Source of the DNA: CAWBRT01 sp963696525
Lineage (GTDB): Bacteria > Acidobacteriota > Terriglobia > Terriglobales > Acidobacteriaceae
Length of the DNA stretch: 64,000 nt
Direction: 5' to 3'
Assembly (NCBI GenBank): GCA_963696525.1
Contig: CAVOKO010000008.1
Location: forward strand, 372,001 to 436,000
Below are positions 46,037 through 55,370 of the stretch, piece after piece. A program made the translations under genes and the position numbers. Position 1 is the stretch's first letter. Each line of letters starts with the position of its first letter. The notes beneath the pieces were generated by a model that was not told where the DNA came from, did not search any database, and worked only from the letters and a program-made list of their open reading frames with translations.

Positions 46037-46864
46037 TTAGGTTTTCAGCAGCCGGAACCGGGTGTCATCGTTGTCTGGCTTCGGCTCGTAGTGCTGTCGC
46101 TGAATGTGCGGGGTACGAGCAATCAACTGGTCCAACCCGTATCCGATCAAAGCCAGAATTCCGGACACGACCATCAAAACAACAATAAGTTTCGCTAGAA
46201 AGATGGCATAGATGCCGATGAGCTTCACCGCAAAGAATGGGGTGAATCGTTCCTTCGGCGCAGGGAGTCTCACGGCCTTTGCTGGCGCTTCGATGCGAAC
46301 TGGTATCGGCTCAACGCTTGAACTACGGCGTTGCTCTGCCGATCCGGGAGGCGGGGCAACGGGCTTCGCCGCCGATTCAATGCGTATGCGTTCCTTCAAT
46401 ACCTCTAGTTCGGCAAGGACTTCCACCGCCGATTCAAGATTTAGTTTGCGAATCGATTCAGAATCCTCAGAATCCCCAACGTTCCCGAAGGGAACTTCCC
46501 CTCTGAGCTTTGCCAGCAAATCTTGCGGATGAACTGGTTTTGCGAGAATTTCGAACTCGTGGCCTCTTGCTCGTGCGCTCTCCAACAGGTCAGCCGTGGC
46601 CGCTTGTCCGGAAAACAGAAGAATTTTGCAGGAAGGAAGAAATCTCCGAATGAGAATCGCAGCTTCAATGCCGTTCATCTGGGGCATGATGACATCGCAA
46701 ATAATCACGTCTGGAAGCAACCTGTACGCTTGCTCAACTGCCTCTGTTCCGTCGTAGGCCGCTGATGCTTCGAATCCATGCTGATTGAGGATAATTGCCA
46801 GGGTGTCTGCGATGACATGCTCATCATCCACGACCAGGGCGACCTTGCGTTTATGGGCTGGCAT
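46037..46864 (-). CDS. Membrane-anchored response regulator
   Basis: 275 residues. N-terminal receiver complete: VVDDEHV, phospho-acceptor D57 (VIICDVIMPQ), K109 (LAKPV). A charged and Pro-rich linker (about 125-205) leads to a hydrophobic segment at 210-242 (about 33 residues) and a short tail GYGLDQLIARTP. So the receiver is tethered to the membrane from its C-terminus, a rare layout. No DNA-binding domain. The same tail occurs in the next small gene. First gene of the island; no kinase is encoded nearby. Confidence 0.8.
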   Translation of the reverse strand: MPAHKRKVALVVDDEHVIADTLAIILNQHGFEASAAYDGTEAVEQAYRLLPDVIICDVIMPQMNGIEAAILIRRFLPSCKILLFSGQAATADLLESARARGHEFEILAKPVHPQDLLAKLRGEVPFGNVGDSEDSESIRKLNLESAVEVLAELEVLKERIRIESAAKPVAPPPGSAEQRRSSSVEPIPVRIEAPAKAVRLPAPKERFTPFFAVKLIGIYAIFLAKLIVVLMVVSGILALIGYGLDQLIARTPHIQRQHYEPKPDNDDTRFRLLKT

Positions 46865-46922
46865 TCGTAGACCTCACGACGATGCCTTCAATGTTACCGC
46901 TGCTGCTTGCCGCACAGCGACT

Positions 46923-47108
46923 TCAAATCGTTGCTACTACCTGGATAAGATGCGGGAAAGAAACGATGCAGCGATGCAAGTTCCACCGATCAGCTTTTGG
47001 GGTACGAGCAATCAACTGATCCAATCCGTAGCCGATGAACGCCAGAACGCCGAACACGATTATCAAGTCAATGACAAAACAGGTGAATTTCAACAGATAT
47101 TGAATCAA
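46923..47108 (-). CDS. Small membrane protein sharing the tail of the response regulator
   Basis: 61 residues or shorter. The hydrophobic segment FVIDLIIVFGVLAFIGYGLD and the end DQLIARTP repeat the C-terminal anchor of the neighbouring regulator, on both protein and DNA level. The last 20 residues are in a DNA repeat and may not be meaningful. Either a remnant of a duplicated regulator or an independent anchor peptide. Confidence 0.45.
   Translation of the reverse strand: MIQYLLKFTCFVIDLIIVFGVLAFIGYGLDQLIARTPKADRWNLHRCIVSFPHLIQVVATI
46943..46992. repeat. 50-bp island repeat, copy A
   Basis: Starts GGATAAGATGC and ends AGTTCCACCGATCA; about 44 of 50 bases equal copy B at 48019-48068, same orientation. 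Confidence 0.7.
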
Positions 47109-47177
47109 GTACCAGATTATTGCGCTGAACGAGTTTCACATCCCTGCGTTGATGCCCCTCTCCCAGCGGAAATGTTG

Positions 47178-47567
47178 TCAGTGTTTCGCCGTGCTGGAAG
47201 ATGGAGATTGTCCGCTTAATTTTCTAACTTGATCCCAGTAATCGGAGCTTTTCTGTTGTTCGGTCTGCGGCTCACTGGACGGACTGGGCTGTGTCTGCTG
47301 TTGCGCTCCTGCTCCACTGGTCGCTTGTGTAGACGATCCCAGACCTTGATCGATTAGACTCGCTGCTTTGCGCTTTGCTTCTGCTTTGGTTTCTGCTTCG
47401 TATTGGTCTGGGTCTTCGGTAACTGGATGGCTCTTACCGGTAGAGGTGTCGGTTATCCAAGGGCCAGCAGTGTGGACATAATGGTGTGCCGGAAACTGCC
47501 TACCCACTAGAAATCCACCCGCAAAGACCATCACCAGTATCACGACGATTAGTGTTTTCTGCTGCAT
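47178..47567 (-). CDS. Small membrane or exported hypothetical protein
   Basis: 129 residues from ATG 47567. One N-terminal membrane segment (LIVVILVMVFAGGFLVG), then a polar Gln/Ser-rich region of low complexity (QQQTQPSPSSEPQTEQQ). No family recognised. Divergent to the XRE regulator gene with about 100 bases between, so that regulator may control it. Confidence 0.55.
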   Translation of the reverse strand: MQQKTLIVVILVMVFAGGFLVGRQFPAHHYVHTAGPWITDTSTGKSHPVTEDPDQYEAETKAEAKRKAASLIDQGLGSSTQATSGAGAQQQTQPSPSSEPQTEQQKSSDYWDQVRKLSGQSPSSSTAKH

Positions 47568-47668
47568 GACGCACACTCCAAAGAAGCTTTTTCTCCGTTG
47601 CGGAGGGCTTTGGTCAAATGTCTGGCATACCAGACACATAAATCAGAGCGTTCGCCCAGCATGAAAGG

Positions 47669-47893
47669 ATGCCCAGCGGCAATCACGCTCTTTTGGTCAA
47701 ACTCGGCAAGCGCATCCAGATGCTGCGAAAGCGGAAGGGGTGGACGCAAATCGACATGGCCGTTAACCTCGATATGAACCGTGGGCACATCTCAGATATT
47801 GAACGGGGAAAGAGAGAAGCCGGGATTATTACCTTGCAGGTGATCGCCACTGGCCTGGAAACCACAATGGCGAAGCTGCTCAGAGGGCTATGA
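47669..47893 (+). CDS. XRE-family transcriptional regulator
   Basis: 74 residues, just an HTH of the Cro/C1 type: LGKRIQMLRKRKGWTQIDMA, then NRGHISDIERGKREAGIITL. Typical of restriction-modification controller proteins and phage or island regulators. It is 2.3 kb before the R-M gene, not adjacent. Likely controls itself and the divergent gene. Confidence 0.85.
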   Translation: MPSGNHALLVKLGKRIQMLRKRKGWTQIDMAVNLDMNRGHISDIERGKREAGIITLQVIATGLETTMAKLLRGL

Positions 47894-48018
47894 AGACTCA
47901 AGCAGTCGGTGTCAGCATTGCTGGTATCGTTGCCGATTCTGGCATTCGCTACCCCTCAGCGATTGAACTTCAGTGATTGAATTACCGTCGCTGCTGCGCT
48001 GCTTGCCGCTTGCTACGT

Positions 48019-48068
48019 GGATAAGATGCACAGGAGAAACTATGCAGCGATGCGAGTTCCACCGATCA
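48019..48068. repeat. 50-bp island repeat, copy B
   Basis: Second copy of the repeat at 46943. Both lie among small unknown genes at the left end of the island. Confidence 0.7.
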
Positions 48069-48093
48069 ACGATGATTTCAACGGGGAAAACCG

Positions 48094-48627
48094 TTACGTT
48101 TCGGTTCCTGCGCTGGCTTTCCGTCTTGCTTCTTCGTACTTCTTGAACGATTCGTGTTTCAGGAGAGATTTGTCTGTCTTGCCGAACCCATCGGCGTACT
48201 CACAAACAGTCTGCTTGCTAAGAAGTCCAGTGTCGAACCGGAATTGGAATTCATCCCGCACGTATTCGACTGCCTTGAGTACCGTTATTTTTCCAGCATT
48301 CAAGAGTTCACGAGTTGTTCGATGACCCTCGTAAAATCCCTGATATCGCTCATACCACTTGATTGCGTAAATGGCTTCACGGTGATGCTCAAAATAATAG
48401 TCGAACACCTCAGTCAGCTTGCTTCGAAACGCCACCCAATACGCCAGTTCCTCTTCTCCGGTTCTGATACAGAAGAGGTGATATATCCGGCCCAACTCCC
48501 GGTTAATCTCTTTCTCTGCTCGTCTTGATGTGAGCCAAATTGAAAGCCGGTATTTGATTGGCTCTATCAGCAGGGCTGCACTGAAGCCAACAACCGTGGA
48601 AATGAGGATTTTTGCCCATTCGCTCAT
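48094..48627 (-). CDS. Hypothetical protein with N-terminal membrane segment
   Basis: 177 residues from ATG 48627. Membrane segment about 6-24 (ILISTVVGFSAALLIEPI), then a positive stretch and a helical cytoplasmic part rich in aromatic residues (VFDYYFEHHREAIYAIKWYE). No known domain recognised. The lay-out (one anchor, helical cytosolic part) recurs in two other island proteins (49604 and 58872). ATG 48672 upstream is also possible. Confidence 0.6.
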   Translation of the reverse strand: MSEWAKILISTVVGFSAALLIEPIKYRLSIWLTSRRAEKEINRELGRIYHLFCIRTGEEELAYWVAFRSKLTEVFDYYFEHHREAIYAIKWYERYQGFYEGHRTTRELLNAGKITVLKAVEYVRDEFQFRFDTGLLSKQTVCEYADGFGKTDKSLLKHESFKKYEEARRKASAGTET

Positions 48628-48848
48628 AGTTGATTGTGGCTGCCGCATGGACCCGATTGCAACGAAATTCACGCTGTTGACCTTGGCAGCAGCAGGTATT
48701 TACTCTCCGGAGACATTTTCAGATTTCGAGTGAACTTTTTCCGAGTTCATCGAATATCATGAAATTAAATCCTCTCCCCGCCCTCCACACCGGGCTGGTG
48801 TGACCTTAACTTAACAGTCCCCCCGAGAAAGGTCACAGGTGATTCCAA

Positions 48849-49166
48849 TGATTTCCACATTGAAAGCGTTTATGGATGCACTCAAAGCGTTAATACAATT
48901 CAAGCATGATCGGAAGGCGAAGGCTAAGATTCAAGGAATTTGGGAGATATTGGCGCAGTCGAGAGCCAAGCCAACACATAACCGCTGAAGGGATTTTATC
49001 GTACTTCAAATCGCTGGCATCTGGGAGACATTTGTTCAAAGACGTGAAGCAAGTTGAAGAGGTCTTGCGCTCCATGTGGAAGGACGGCATCGTGGAATAT
49101 TACGCTGCCATCAAGTCTTGGCGAATCGCAGCATCTAGGTCGGGGCGGTTTCCAGCGCCGTGGTAA
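48849..49166 (+). CDS. Small hypothetical protein, probably frame-broken
   Basis: The frame from ATG 48849 reads STLKAFMDALKALIQFKHDR and stops at 48988; another frame then reads ITAEGILSYFKSLASGRHLF and continues to 49166. Together they look like one helical protein of about 105 residues with a missing base near 48978. Either half may also be spurious. No family recognised. Confidence 0.35.
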
Positions 49167-49312
49167 CTGAATTAAGGGTAAAGCCCTGGAATTCGCAACA
49201 GGGGACTTTCGCTTTTTAGTCGCCTAACGAGAGCTGGAGCGGTAGAATGCCTTTAGTTGCAGCGGCATGAAGTTGGCCGAACCGAGAAAGCTGGATTTCA
49301 GGAGACGAAACA

Positions 49313-49546
49313 TTGGCTAACAAGGAATCAGATTTAAAGCGTGGATTCACGAAGGACAAATCAGATTTGAAAAGTGGGTTTGCGCAGGACAGCATGACCG
49401 TCAACCATTATCAGGAGGCGCTTCAGAGGTCTTTTACCGGCGCTCACCTTAAGCAGAGTCTTGGCAACCAAGCCCAAACACAAGCTCAAAACCAAGCTCA
49501 AACTCAAAAACAAGTCCAACAAGGCGGGGACCAGAAGAAAGACTGA
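49313..49546 (+). CDS. Small low-complexity hypothetical protein
   Basis: 77 residues from TTG 49313 with GGAG eight bases upstream. It has two related repeats (SDLKRGFTKDK, SDLKSGFAQDS) and a Gln/Ala/Thr-rich tail. May be real because the repeats keep the frame; no function can be given. Confidence 0.35.
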   Translation: MANKESDLKRGFTKDKSDLKSGFAQDSMTVNHYQEALQRSFTGAHLKQSLGNQAQTQAQNQAQTQKQVQQGGDQKKD

Positions 49547-49603
49547 TCCCTTTGCGGCTATTAAGCGCTATCTCGGGTCTCTTCAGATCACCAAATTGCG
49601 GCG

Positions 49604-50053
49604 GTGTCGTTCGTCGTGGCGGCTTCGTCATTGCTGGCTGCGCTGATCTCGGTGCTCATGGCGGTTTACGGGATTCACAGAGGCAACAAGAACTCTTCTG
49701 TCGCTACGCTGGTTACGCTTAATGATGGGTTTCGTCAAGGATGGCAGCGATTTGTTTCGGCGCAGGATAATGCAGCCAGGCAATATGAGCTTTCGGAGCT
49801 GATGAACCTCGCTGAGCTTGCTTGTGCTATCGATTTCGAAGGTTCGTTTGTCGGTGTCTCAAAAGAACTTCTGATCGATTATCTCGAATATTCATTGCCG
49901 TTGCTTTTGAATGACGCAGAAGCTCGTACACGGATACCGGCGATGCTCGATTCTCCGAAGACATTCAAATATATCCGTAAGTTTGTCGATTCTCGGCCTA
50001 AACTCTCAAAACTCTGGTCCTCGCTAGAACCATCCAAAATCCCCGTACCGTAA
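49604..50053 (+). CDS. Hypothetical membrane-anchored protein
   Basis: 149 residues, GTG start. One membrane segment about 3-24 (VVAASSLLAALISVLMAVYG), then a helical cytoplasmic region (SELMNLAELACAIDFEGSFV) with features of DUF4760-like proteins, though this is only a resemblance. It ends 160 bases before the R-M gene and could be part of the same defence cassette. Confidence 0.55.
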   Translation: MSFVVAASSLLAALISVLMAVYGIHRGNKNSSVATLVTLNDGFRQGWQRFVSAQDNAARQYELSELMNLAELACAIDFEGSFVGVSKELLIDYLEYSLPLLLNDAEARTRIPAMLDSPKTFKYIRKFVDSRPKLSKLWSSLEPSKIPVP

Positions 50054-50213
50054 TTCCGTCTTGCTGGCGAGTTGGACTTCATGGACTGTGTCGCAGATTC
50101 GGTGCAGTTGGCAAAGATGGTGCTGAGCGAGTTGCAGAGAGGGTAAATACCCGAATTCAAAGTTTGCTGCCGCAAATCCGGCGTTTCTGGATTAAACTGG
50201 CTCCTGCCAATCC

Positions 50214-53200
50214 ATGCTCCAACTCAATGTGAAACCGGGTGACAGGCTCATCAAGGGCTATTACGAAGCCCTTGGGGAGTTCGGGCACCAGCACGTCGAT
50301 CACGAGATGGCCGTTCGCAGCGCCTTTCAGAACGTGCTATCAGGCTATTCCAAGAAGCTGGATTGGACGCTGATTCCTGAGTATCCGGTTCCTGGACACC
50401 ATGCCCGAAATCTTCGGGTTGACGGAGCCTTGCTCGATTTCTGGAAGCAGCGGCGGGGATTCTGGGAAGCCAAGGATGAGCATGATGATCTGGAGCGGGA
50501 GATCAAGGCGAAGATCGACAAGGGCTATCCCACCAGCAACATCATTTTCCAGGCTCCAGATCGTGCCATCCTGTATCAGCATGGAATTCGCCAAGGGCTG
50601 AACGAGAACATCCGTGAGCCAAAGAATCTTGCGGCCCTGCTAACGGAGTTCTTCCGTTACCGTGAGCCTGACCACGAAGAATGGGATGCCGCCGTTGCCG
50701 AATTCAAGCAGCGCATTCCGGAACTGGCAGACCGGGCTGGGCGTTTGATCGAAGCCGAGCGCAAGGGGAACAAGGCGTTCCGTGCCAGCTTCGAAGGCTT
50801 TTACGACCTCTGTCGGCAAGCCATCAATCCGAATCTTTCGGCGGAAGCGGTTGAGAAGATGCTCATCCAACACCTGTTGACGGAGCGCATTTTCGCACGA
50901 ATTTTCAAGAACACGGACTTTCGCAATAAGAACGTCATCGCTGCCGAGATTGAAAAAGTAATCCAGTCGATGACTTCACGCCACTTCAGCCGGGACGAGT
51001 TCCTGTCCGACCTGGATCGTTTCTACAAGGTCATCGAACGTGCTGCCGATGACAAAGAGGATTACTCCGAAAAGCAGGGATTTCTAAACAACGTCTACGA
51101 GCGGTTCTTCCAGGGATATTCACCCAAGGAAGCCGACACTCACGGCATTGTCTACACGCCGCAGTCCATTGTGGACTTCATGGTGCGCTCGGTTGAGGAC
51201 ATCCTGAAAAAGGAGTTTGGCAAATCGCTTGCTGATAAAGGCGTTCACATCCTTGATCCGTTCGTTGGAACAGGCAACTTTATCACCCGCATCATGAGGC
51301 AGATTGCGGAGACACGCAAATCGGCACTGCCTTACAAGTACGAGAACGAGTTGCACTGCAACGAAGTCATGCTGCTGCCGTATTACATCGCCAGCATGAA
51401 CATAGAGCACGAGTACCAGACGCAGAAGGGCGAGTACAAGCCGTTCGAAGGCATCTGCCTGGTGGACACATTCGAACTGGCAGAACCGGAGCAGCAGGGT
51501 TTCTCCTTCATGACGGAAGAGAACACGGCTCGTGTGAAGCGGCAAAAGGAATCACCCATCTTCGTCATCATCGGCAACCCGCCATATAACGTCGGCCAGC
51601 TAAACGAAAATGACAACAACAAAAACCGCAAGTACCCGGTTATCGACGGTAGAGTTGCTGAGAGCTATGGGCAATCATCTACGGCAACCAACAAGAACGC
51701 CTTAATTGATCCTTACATCAAGGCGATCCGATGGGCTTCAGATCGGCTTAGCGGTATTGGAGTAGTTGCGTTCGTAAGTAATAGCTCTTTTTTTTCTGGG
51801 GTTTCGTTCGACGGAATGAGGCGGCATCTCGCATCAGACTTTACCTCTATTGTTCACATTAATCTGAAAGGAGACGCACGAACTTCGGGCCAACGCCGCC
51901 AGCAAGAAGGCGGCAATGTCTTCGAAGATGCGATCCGGGTAGGTGTTGGAATTACATTCTTCATCCGTGGTCGAGAATCCACTAAAGCCGCCGATATCAG
52001 ATTATTTGAAGCTGCGGATTATGCGAGTGCCACGGAGAAACAGTTGCTACTAGAATCTGCGAGTTCCGTGTTTGACCTTCCGCTAAGCAAAGCGACGATT
52101 ACTTCGGACGGACGTTATTGGACGCAAAAAGCTGTCCTAGATCACGGTGAAATTCTCATTGCGTCGAGAGAAACGAAAGCCCTACGGCAGGAAGCCAGTG
52201 GAGTGATTTTTAAGAACTATGGCCGTGGCATCGCAACATGCCGAGACGTGTGGGCGTACAACTCTAGCTTGGAGATGCTGTCGAGCAACATCTCTGAAAT
52301 AATTGAGACGTTTAACAGCGAACTGGCTAGGTGGATACGTGCGAATTGCCCCGTTAGCATCGACGGATTTCTTATTGATGACTCTTGTCGCATCAGTTGG
52401 TCTGAGGGGCTAAAACTACAACTTAGACGCAAGAAGCAGTTGCGTTTAGACAAGTCTCATTTTCGAGTTGCCCTGTACCGCCCTTTTGATTTGAGGCAGG
52501 TATACTTTGATCCCGGCCTTGTTGAGCGTAGATACCAGATGCCGGTAATCTTCCCAAATAAATCTGCCGAATCAGAGAATCGGATCATTGTTATTAATGA
52601 CATAGCTTACAGGTCACCATATTCCTGCCTGATGTCGAAAATAATTGTCGATCTTCATGTGTGCTCTAGCGATGCGTTTCAGTGCTTTCCGTTTTTTATC
52701 TATGATGAGGATGGCTCCAATCGCCGGGAAAACATCACCGATTGGGCGCTGAACGAATACCGGACGCATTACAACGACCAAAAGATCACGAAGTGGGACA
52801 TCTTCTATTACGTTTACGCCCTGCTGCATCACCCGGATTACCGGGAACGCTATGCGGCGCACCTCAAGCGAGAACTGCCCCGCATCCCTTACGCTCCGGA
52901 CTTCTGGGACTTCGCCAAAGCCGGGAAGCGATTGGCCGATCTGCACGTCAACTATGAGGAACAGCCGGAATTTCCGCTGGAACGCATTGAAAATCCGAAC
53001 GAGAAGATCAGTTACCGTGTGGAAAAGATGCGTTTGGGCAAGGACAAGTCGGCGGTCATTTATAACAGTTTTCTGACCCTCAGCGGCATTCCAGCAGAAG
53101 TTTACGAATACCGACTTGGCAACCGCTCAGCTCTGGAATGGGTGATCGATCAGTATCAGGTGTCAACCGACAAGCGCAGCGGCATCACGAATGATCCGAA

Positions 53201-53330
53201 CCGTGAGGATGATGAACAGTACATCATCCGGTTGATCGGCCAAGTCGTGCATGTGAGCCTGGAAACGGTGAAGGTCGTGAAAGCCCTACCGCCGCTTGGA
53301 GTTGAGATTGAGGCAGCGACTCACGCATGA
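50214..53330 (+). CDS. Type ISP-like single-chain restriction-modification enzyme without helicase
   Basis: 1038 residues. N-terminal PD-(D/E)xK nuclease site: D70 and E85-x-K87 (RVDGALLDFW, GFWEAKDE). Helical region about 150-310, then the N6-adenine methyltransferase: motif I HILDPFVGTGNF (347-356) and motif IV GNPPYNV (454-460). C-terminal part resembles the type ISP specificity domain (HPDYRERYAAHLKRELPRIP). The SF2 helicase that normally lies between nuclease and methylase in type ISP enzymes is missing, which makes it like type IIG/IIL enzymes. It should methylate and cut DNA at one site. Intact frame. Confidence 0.88.
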   Translation: MLQLNVKPGDRLIKGYYEALGEFGHQHVDHEMAVRSAFQNVLSGYSKKLDWTLIPEYPVPGHHARNLRVDGALLDFWKQRRGFWEAKDEHDDLEREIKAKIDKGYPTSNIIFQAPDRAILYQHGIRQGLNENIREPKNLAALLTEFFRYREPDHEEWDAAVAEFKQRIPELADRAGRLIEAERKGNKAFRASFEGFYDLCRQAINPNLSAEAVEKMLIQHLLTERIFARIFKNTDFRNKNVIAAEIEKVIQSMTSRHFSRDEFLSDLDRFYKVIERAADDKEDYSEKQGFLNNVYERFFQGYSPKEADTHGIVYTPQSIVDFMVRSVEDILKKEFGKSLADKGVHILDPFVGTGNFITRIMRQIAETRKSALPYKYENELHCNEVMLLPYYIASMNIEHEYQTQKGEYKPFEGICLVDTFELAEPEQQGFSFMTEENTARVKRQKESPIFVIIGNPPYNVGQLNENDNNKNRKYPVIDGRVAESYGQSSTATNKNALIDPYIKAIRWASDRLSGIGVVAFVSNSSFFSGVSFDGMRRHLASDFTSIVHINLKGDARTSGQRRQQEGGNVFEDAIRVGVGITFFIRGRESTKAADIRLFEAADYASATEKQLLLESASSVFDLPLSKATITSDGRYWTQKAVLDHGEILIASRETKALRQEASGVIFKNYGRGIATCRDVWAYNSSLEMLSSNISEIIETFNSELARWIRANCPVSIDGFLIDDSCRISWSEGLKLQLRRKKQLRLDKSHFRVALYRPFDLRQVYFDPGLVERRYQMPVIFPNKSAESENRIIVINDIAYRSPYSCLMSKIIVDLHVCSSDAFQCFPFFIYDEDGSNRRENITDWALNEYRTHYNDQKITKWDIFYYVYALLHHPDYRERYAAHLKRELPRIPYAPDFWDFAKAGKRLADLHVNYEEQPEFPLERIENPNEKISYRVEKMRLGKDKSAVIYNSFLTLSGIPAEVYEYRLGNRSALEWVIDQYQVSTDKRSGITNDPNREDDEQYIIRLIGQVVHVSLETVKVVKALPPLGVEIEAATHA

Positions 53331-53337
53331 GCGGGTT

Positions 53338-53634
53338 TCAGTCTTCCTCCGAGCCAGTTTTTTTCCATATTGGGTTGGCCGTGTTCACATCATGGCGATC
53401 TGGAGTCTTCCGATCAGGACTCTTGCCATCCGCAGAGCCTTCTTTTTCCAGCCGCTCATATTCAGCCCTGCTATCTCCGCACTGGCCGTGAGCCGGGACA
53501 TCTAGCTTAGCGGCTTCAGCATGGGTTTTCACCTTGAAATCTTCGGGCTTAGCAAGGCCGGGGTTTAGTTGGTTAGGATGCATAGTGTCGATCAGGACTT
53601 TATCCTGTTCTTTGTTCGATTTGGAATTAGACAT
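53338..53634 (-). CDS. Hypothetical hydrophilic protein
   Basis: 98 residues, highly charged, likely disordered (YERLEKEGSADGKSPDRKTP). No known family. Convergent with the R-M gene, eight bases between stops. First of a row of minus-strand orphan genes. Confidence 0.5.
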   Translation of the reverse strand: MSNSKSNKEQDKVLIDTMHPNQLNPGLAKPEDFKVKTHAEAAKLDVPAHGQCGDSRAEYERLEKEGSADGKSPDRKTPDRHDVNTANPIWKKTGSEED

Positions 53635-53651
53635 TTAGATTATGACCTTTC

Positions 53652-54692
53652 TTATTTTATGATCGCCCCACGTTTAGGGTTCCTTATTCTTTTACTCATT
53701 TCATGAAGAGTTCTGGTCCTCAAATTGTTAATTTCTTCGGTTGATAAGTCGTCTAAGCTGCTTCTCTCTGGAGCAGCATTAAGCGGCTCCAACACTCCAT
53801 ATCTGCGTTCATCTTCTTTCTCCTTCAGATATTCTGCGTAAACGGCCTTCAAGAGCGGCACTGACGGATATCGGCCCTTTAGATATGGCGTGGCGAATTC
53901 GATCAGATCGTCATCAATCACGGCACTTGGTTCCACTTGTCTAAAGGCCCAGAGTGCAGTTTCCAATAATAGTTCCCGGTATGCTGGAGAAGTCAGCACG
54001 TCCTCTTGCTCACTTCGACTCATAGCATCGCAAACATCTTCGCCAATCCGATATTTAATATACTGTGCAATTGCATCTGGTAGCCTGTTCGTGGCCGCTA
54101 AGAGTTCGCACTCATGGCGTTGTTGAGCCGTTAACTCCCGCAGATATCCTTCCGGCATCTCAAGAGCACCGCCTTCAACCAATTCATTGAACGCTGCCTG
54201 AAGATTTTCCACGGTCCAGTAGCCAAGGAGATATAGTTCTGTAGATGCTTGAGCAGGATCAATTCTTGCAAGCGGTAACTGGTTGTGCATGAAGCAAAGT
54301 TTTTCCACGACAGCTTCGAAGTTTCCATCTGAGGGAACATAAGAGGGATTGGCATTTATAAACTGATATGCTATGTCGCTAGTTCTTTGCGAAGCAATTT
54401 GATCCACTAATTCAGCGTTGCCGGTTTCTTTCGCTATGCGTTCCAATACTTCTACTGGAGGGTTGTTCACGAAGTCCTGAATGCCTTTGATCGAAGAACC
54501 AAAATCCACGTTATTGAATCCGTGCTTATCATGGGGTTGAGCCTTCTCTTCTGGAGGCAGCTTGTTAAAGTCGGGGAACCCGGACATATCAACACGCCCA
54601 AATCCATCAGATATCCATTTCTCATTGTCTTTGATAATCTTCTGCCTTTCGGTTTCGGATAAGTGCCTCGGTTGTTCATCGAATATTGTCAT
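53652..54692 (-). CDS. Hypothetical helical protein
   Basis: 346 residues, acidic and mainly helical (PVEVLERIAKETGNAELVDQ, HECELLAATNRLPDAIAQYI). No membrane part or motif recognised. The good frame and codon use suggest a real gene. It lies in a run of five minus-strand genes with small gaps, probably one transcript starting near 56.1 kb. Role unknown. Confidence 0.6.
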   Translation of the reverse strand: MTIFDEQPRHLSETERQKIIKDNEKWISDGFGRVDMSGFPDFNKLPPEEKAQPHDKHGFNNVDFGSSIKGIQDFVNNPPVEVLERIAKETGNAELVDQIASQRTSDIAYQFINANPSYVPSDGNFEAVVEKLCFMHNQLPLARIDPAQASTELYLLGYWTVENLQAAFNELVEGGALEMPEGYLRELTAQQRHECELLAATNRLPDAIAQYIKYRIGEDVCDAMSRSEQEDVLTSPAYRELLLETALWAFRQVEPSAVIDDDLIEFATPYLKGRYPSVPLLKAVYAEYLKEKEDERRYGVLEPLNAAPERSSLDDLSTEEINNLRTRTLHEMSKRIRNPKRGAIIK

Positions 54693-54729
54693 AATATTTC
54701 CTTTCCTATTTGTGTCTTCCTCTGACCTA

Positions 54730-54993
54730 TTACCTATTATCCTTCCGGGTCAAAGACATAAAACGCATCTGTGTCGGAGCGTCTATAACCGGCTTTTCAT
54801 ATACCGTGGAGTTATTCAGCAAGATGGCTGCATTCTCTCCTAATATGCCTCTTAACGTCTCAGGCTCGTGATAGAGAATCTTGCCAAGCATGGGGGTAAG
54901 CTGTCTCTGGTGATTGTCGAACTTCAGGCTTGCCTCCCGGCTAAGGGTGGAGCTAAATGCGTGATAAAGTTCGATCATCCTTTTAACTGTCAC
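54730..54993 (-). CDS. Hypothetical small protein
   Basis: 87 residues, helical start (VKRMIELYHAFSSTLSREAS) and a basic end. No family recognised. Same strand and close to the neighbours of the orphan row. Confidence 0.5.
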   Translation of the reverse strand: MTVKRMIELYHAFSSTLSREASLKFDNHQRQLTPMLGKILYHEPETLRGILGENAAILLNNSTVYEKPVIDAPTQMRFMSLTRKDNR

Positions 54994-55051
54994 GGTAGCT
55001 TTCTCTTTCCAATAATCGAGCGTTTGGCACTCCAGGTCCGCATCGGGAACG

Positions 55052-55354
55052 TTATGTGAACCTGCTTACGGAGTAATCGCTATTTATCCATCTGAGAACT
55101 TCCGCATCTGATGGATTATCCCGAAGAGTGTTAGTCGTCAAAGCAGCTTCGCTGGTAGCAGCTTTGCTGGAAGCATCTTCCGGAGTGTCAGTCACAGGTA
55201 CAGGCTCTATATTAATATTGACTTTGGAGCTAGCAGCAGCTTCCACAGGTGCAGGTTCGCAGGGAACTACCATAGCAGCAGCGGCAGCTCGTGCAGCAGT
55301 CTTCGCAGCATCTTGGACGCTACAGCCAAACAGTCGGCACCCCTCTCCACACAC
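55052..55354 (-). CDS. Hypothetical Ala/Ser-rich protein
   Basis: 100 residues. Ala-rich start with several Cys (CGEGCRLFGC), then a polar part ending SDAEVLRWINSDYSVSRFT. Composition is unusual and the gene may be spurious, but it fills the gap in the row of minus-strand genes. Function unknown. Confidence 0.35.
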   Translation of the reverse strand: MCGEGCRLFGCSVQDAAKTAARAAAAAMVVPCEPAPVEAAASSKVNINIEPVPVTDTPEDASSKAATSEAALTTNTLRDNPSDAEVLRWINSDYSVSRFT

Positions 55355-55370
55355 GTGCGTATTATTGGAA

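Noticed and set aside
49440..49520. CAAACTCAA-type short repeats as a CRISPR-like array
   Set aside because: They are degenerate Gln/Thr/Ala codons in a low-complexity coding tail, without spacers.
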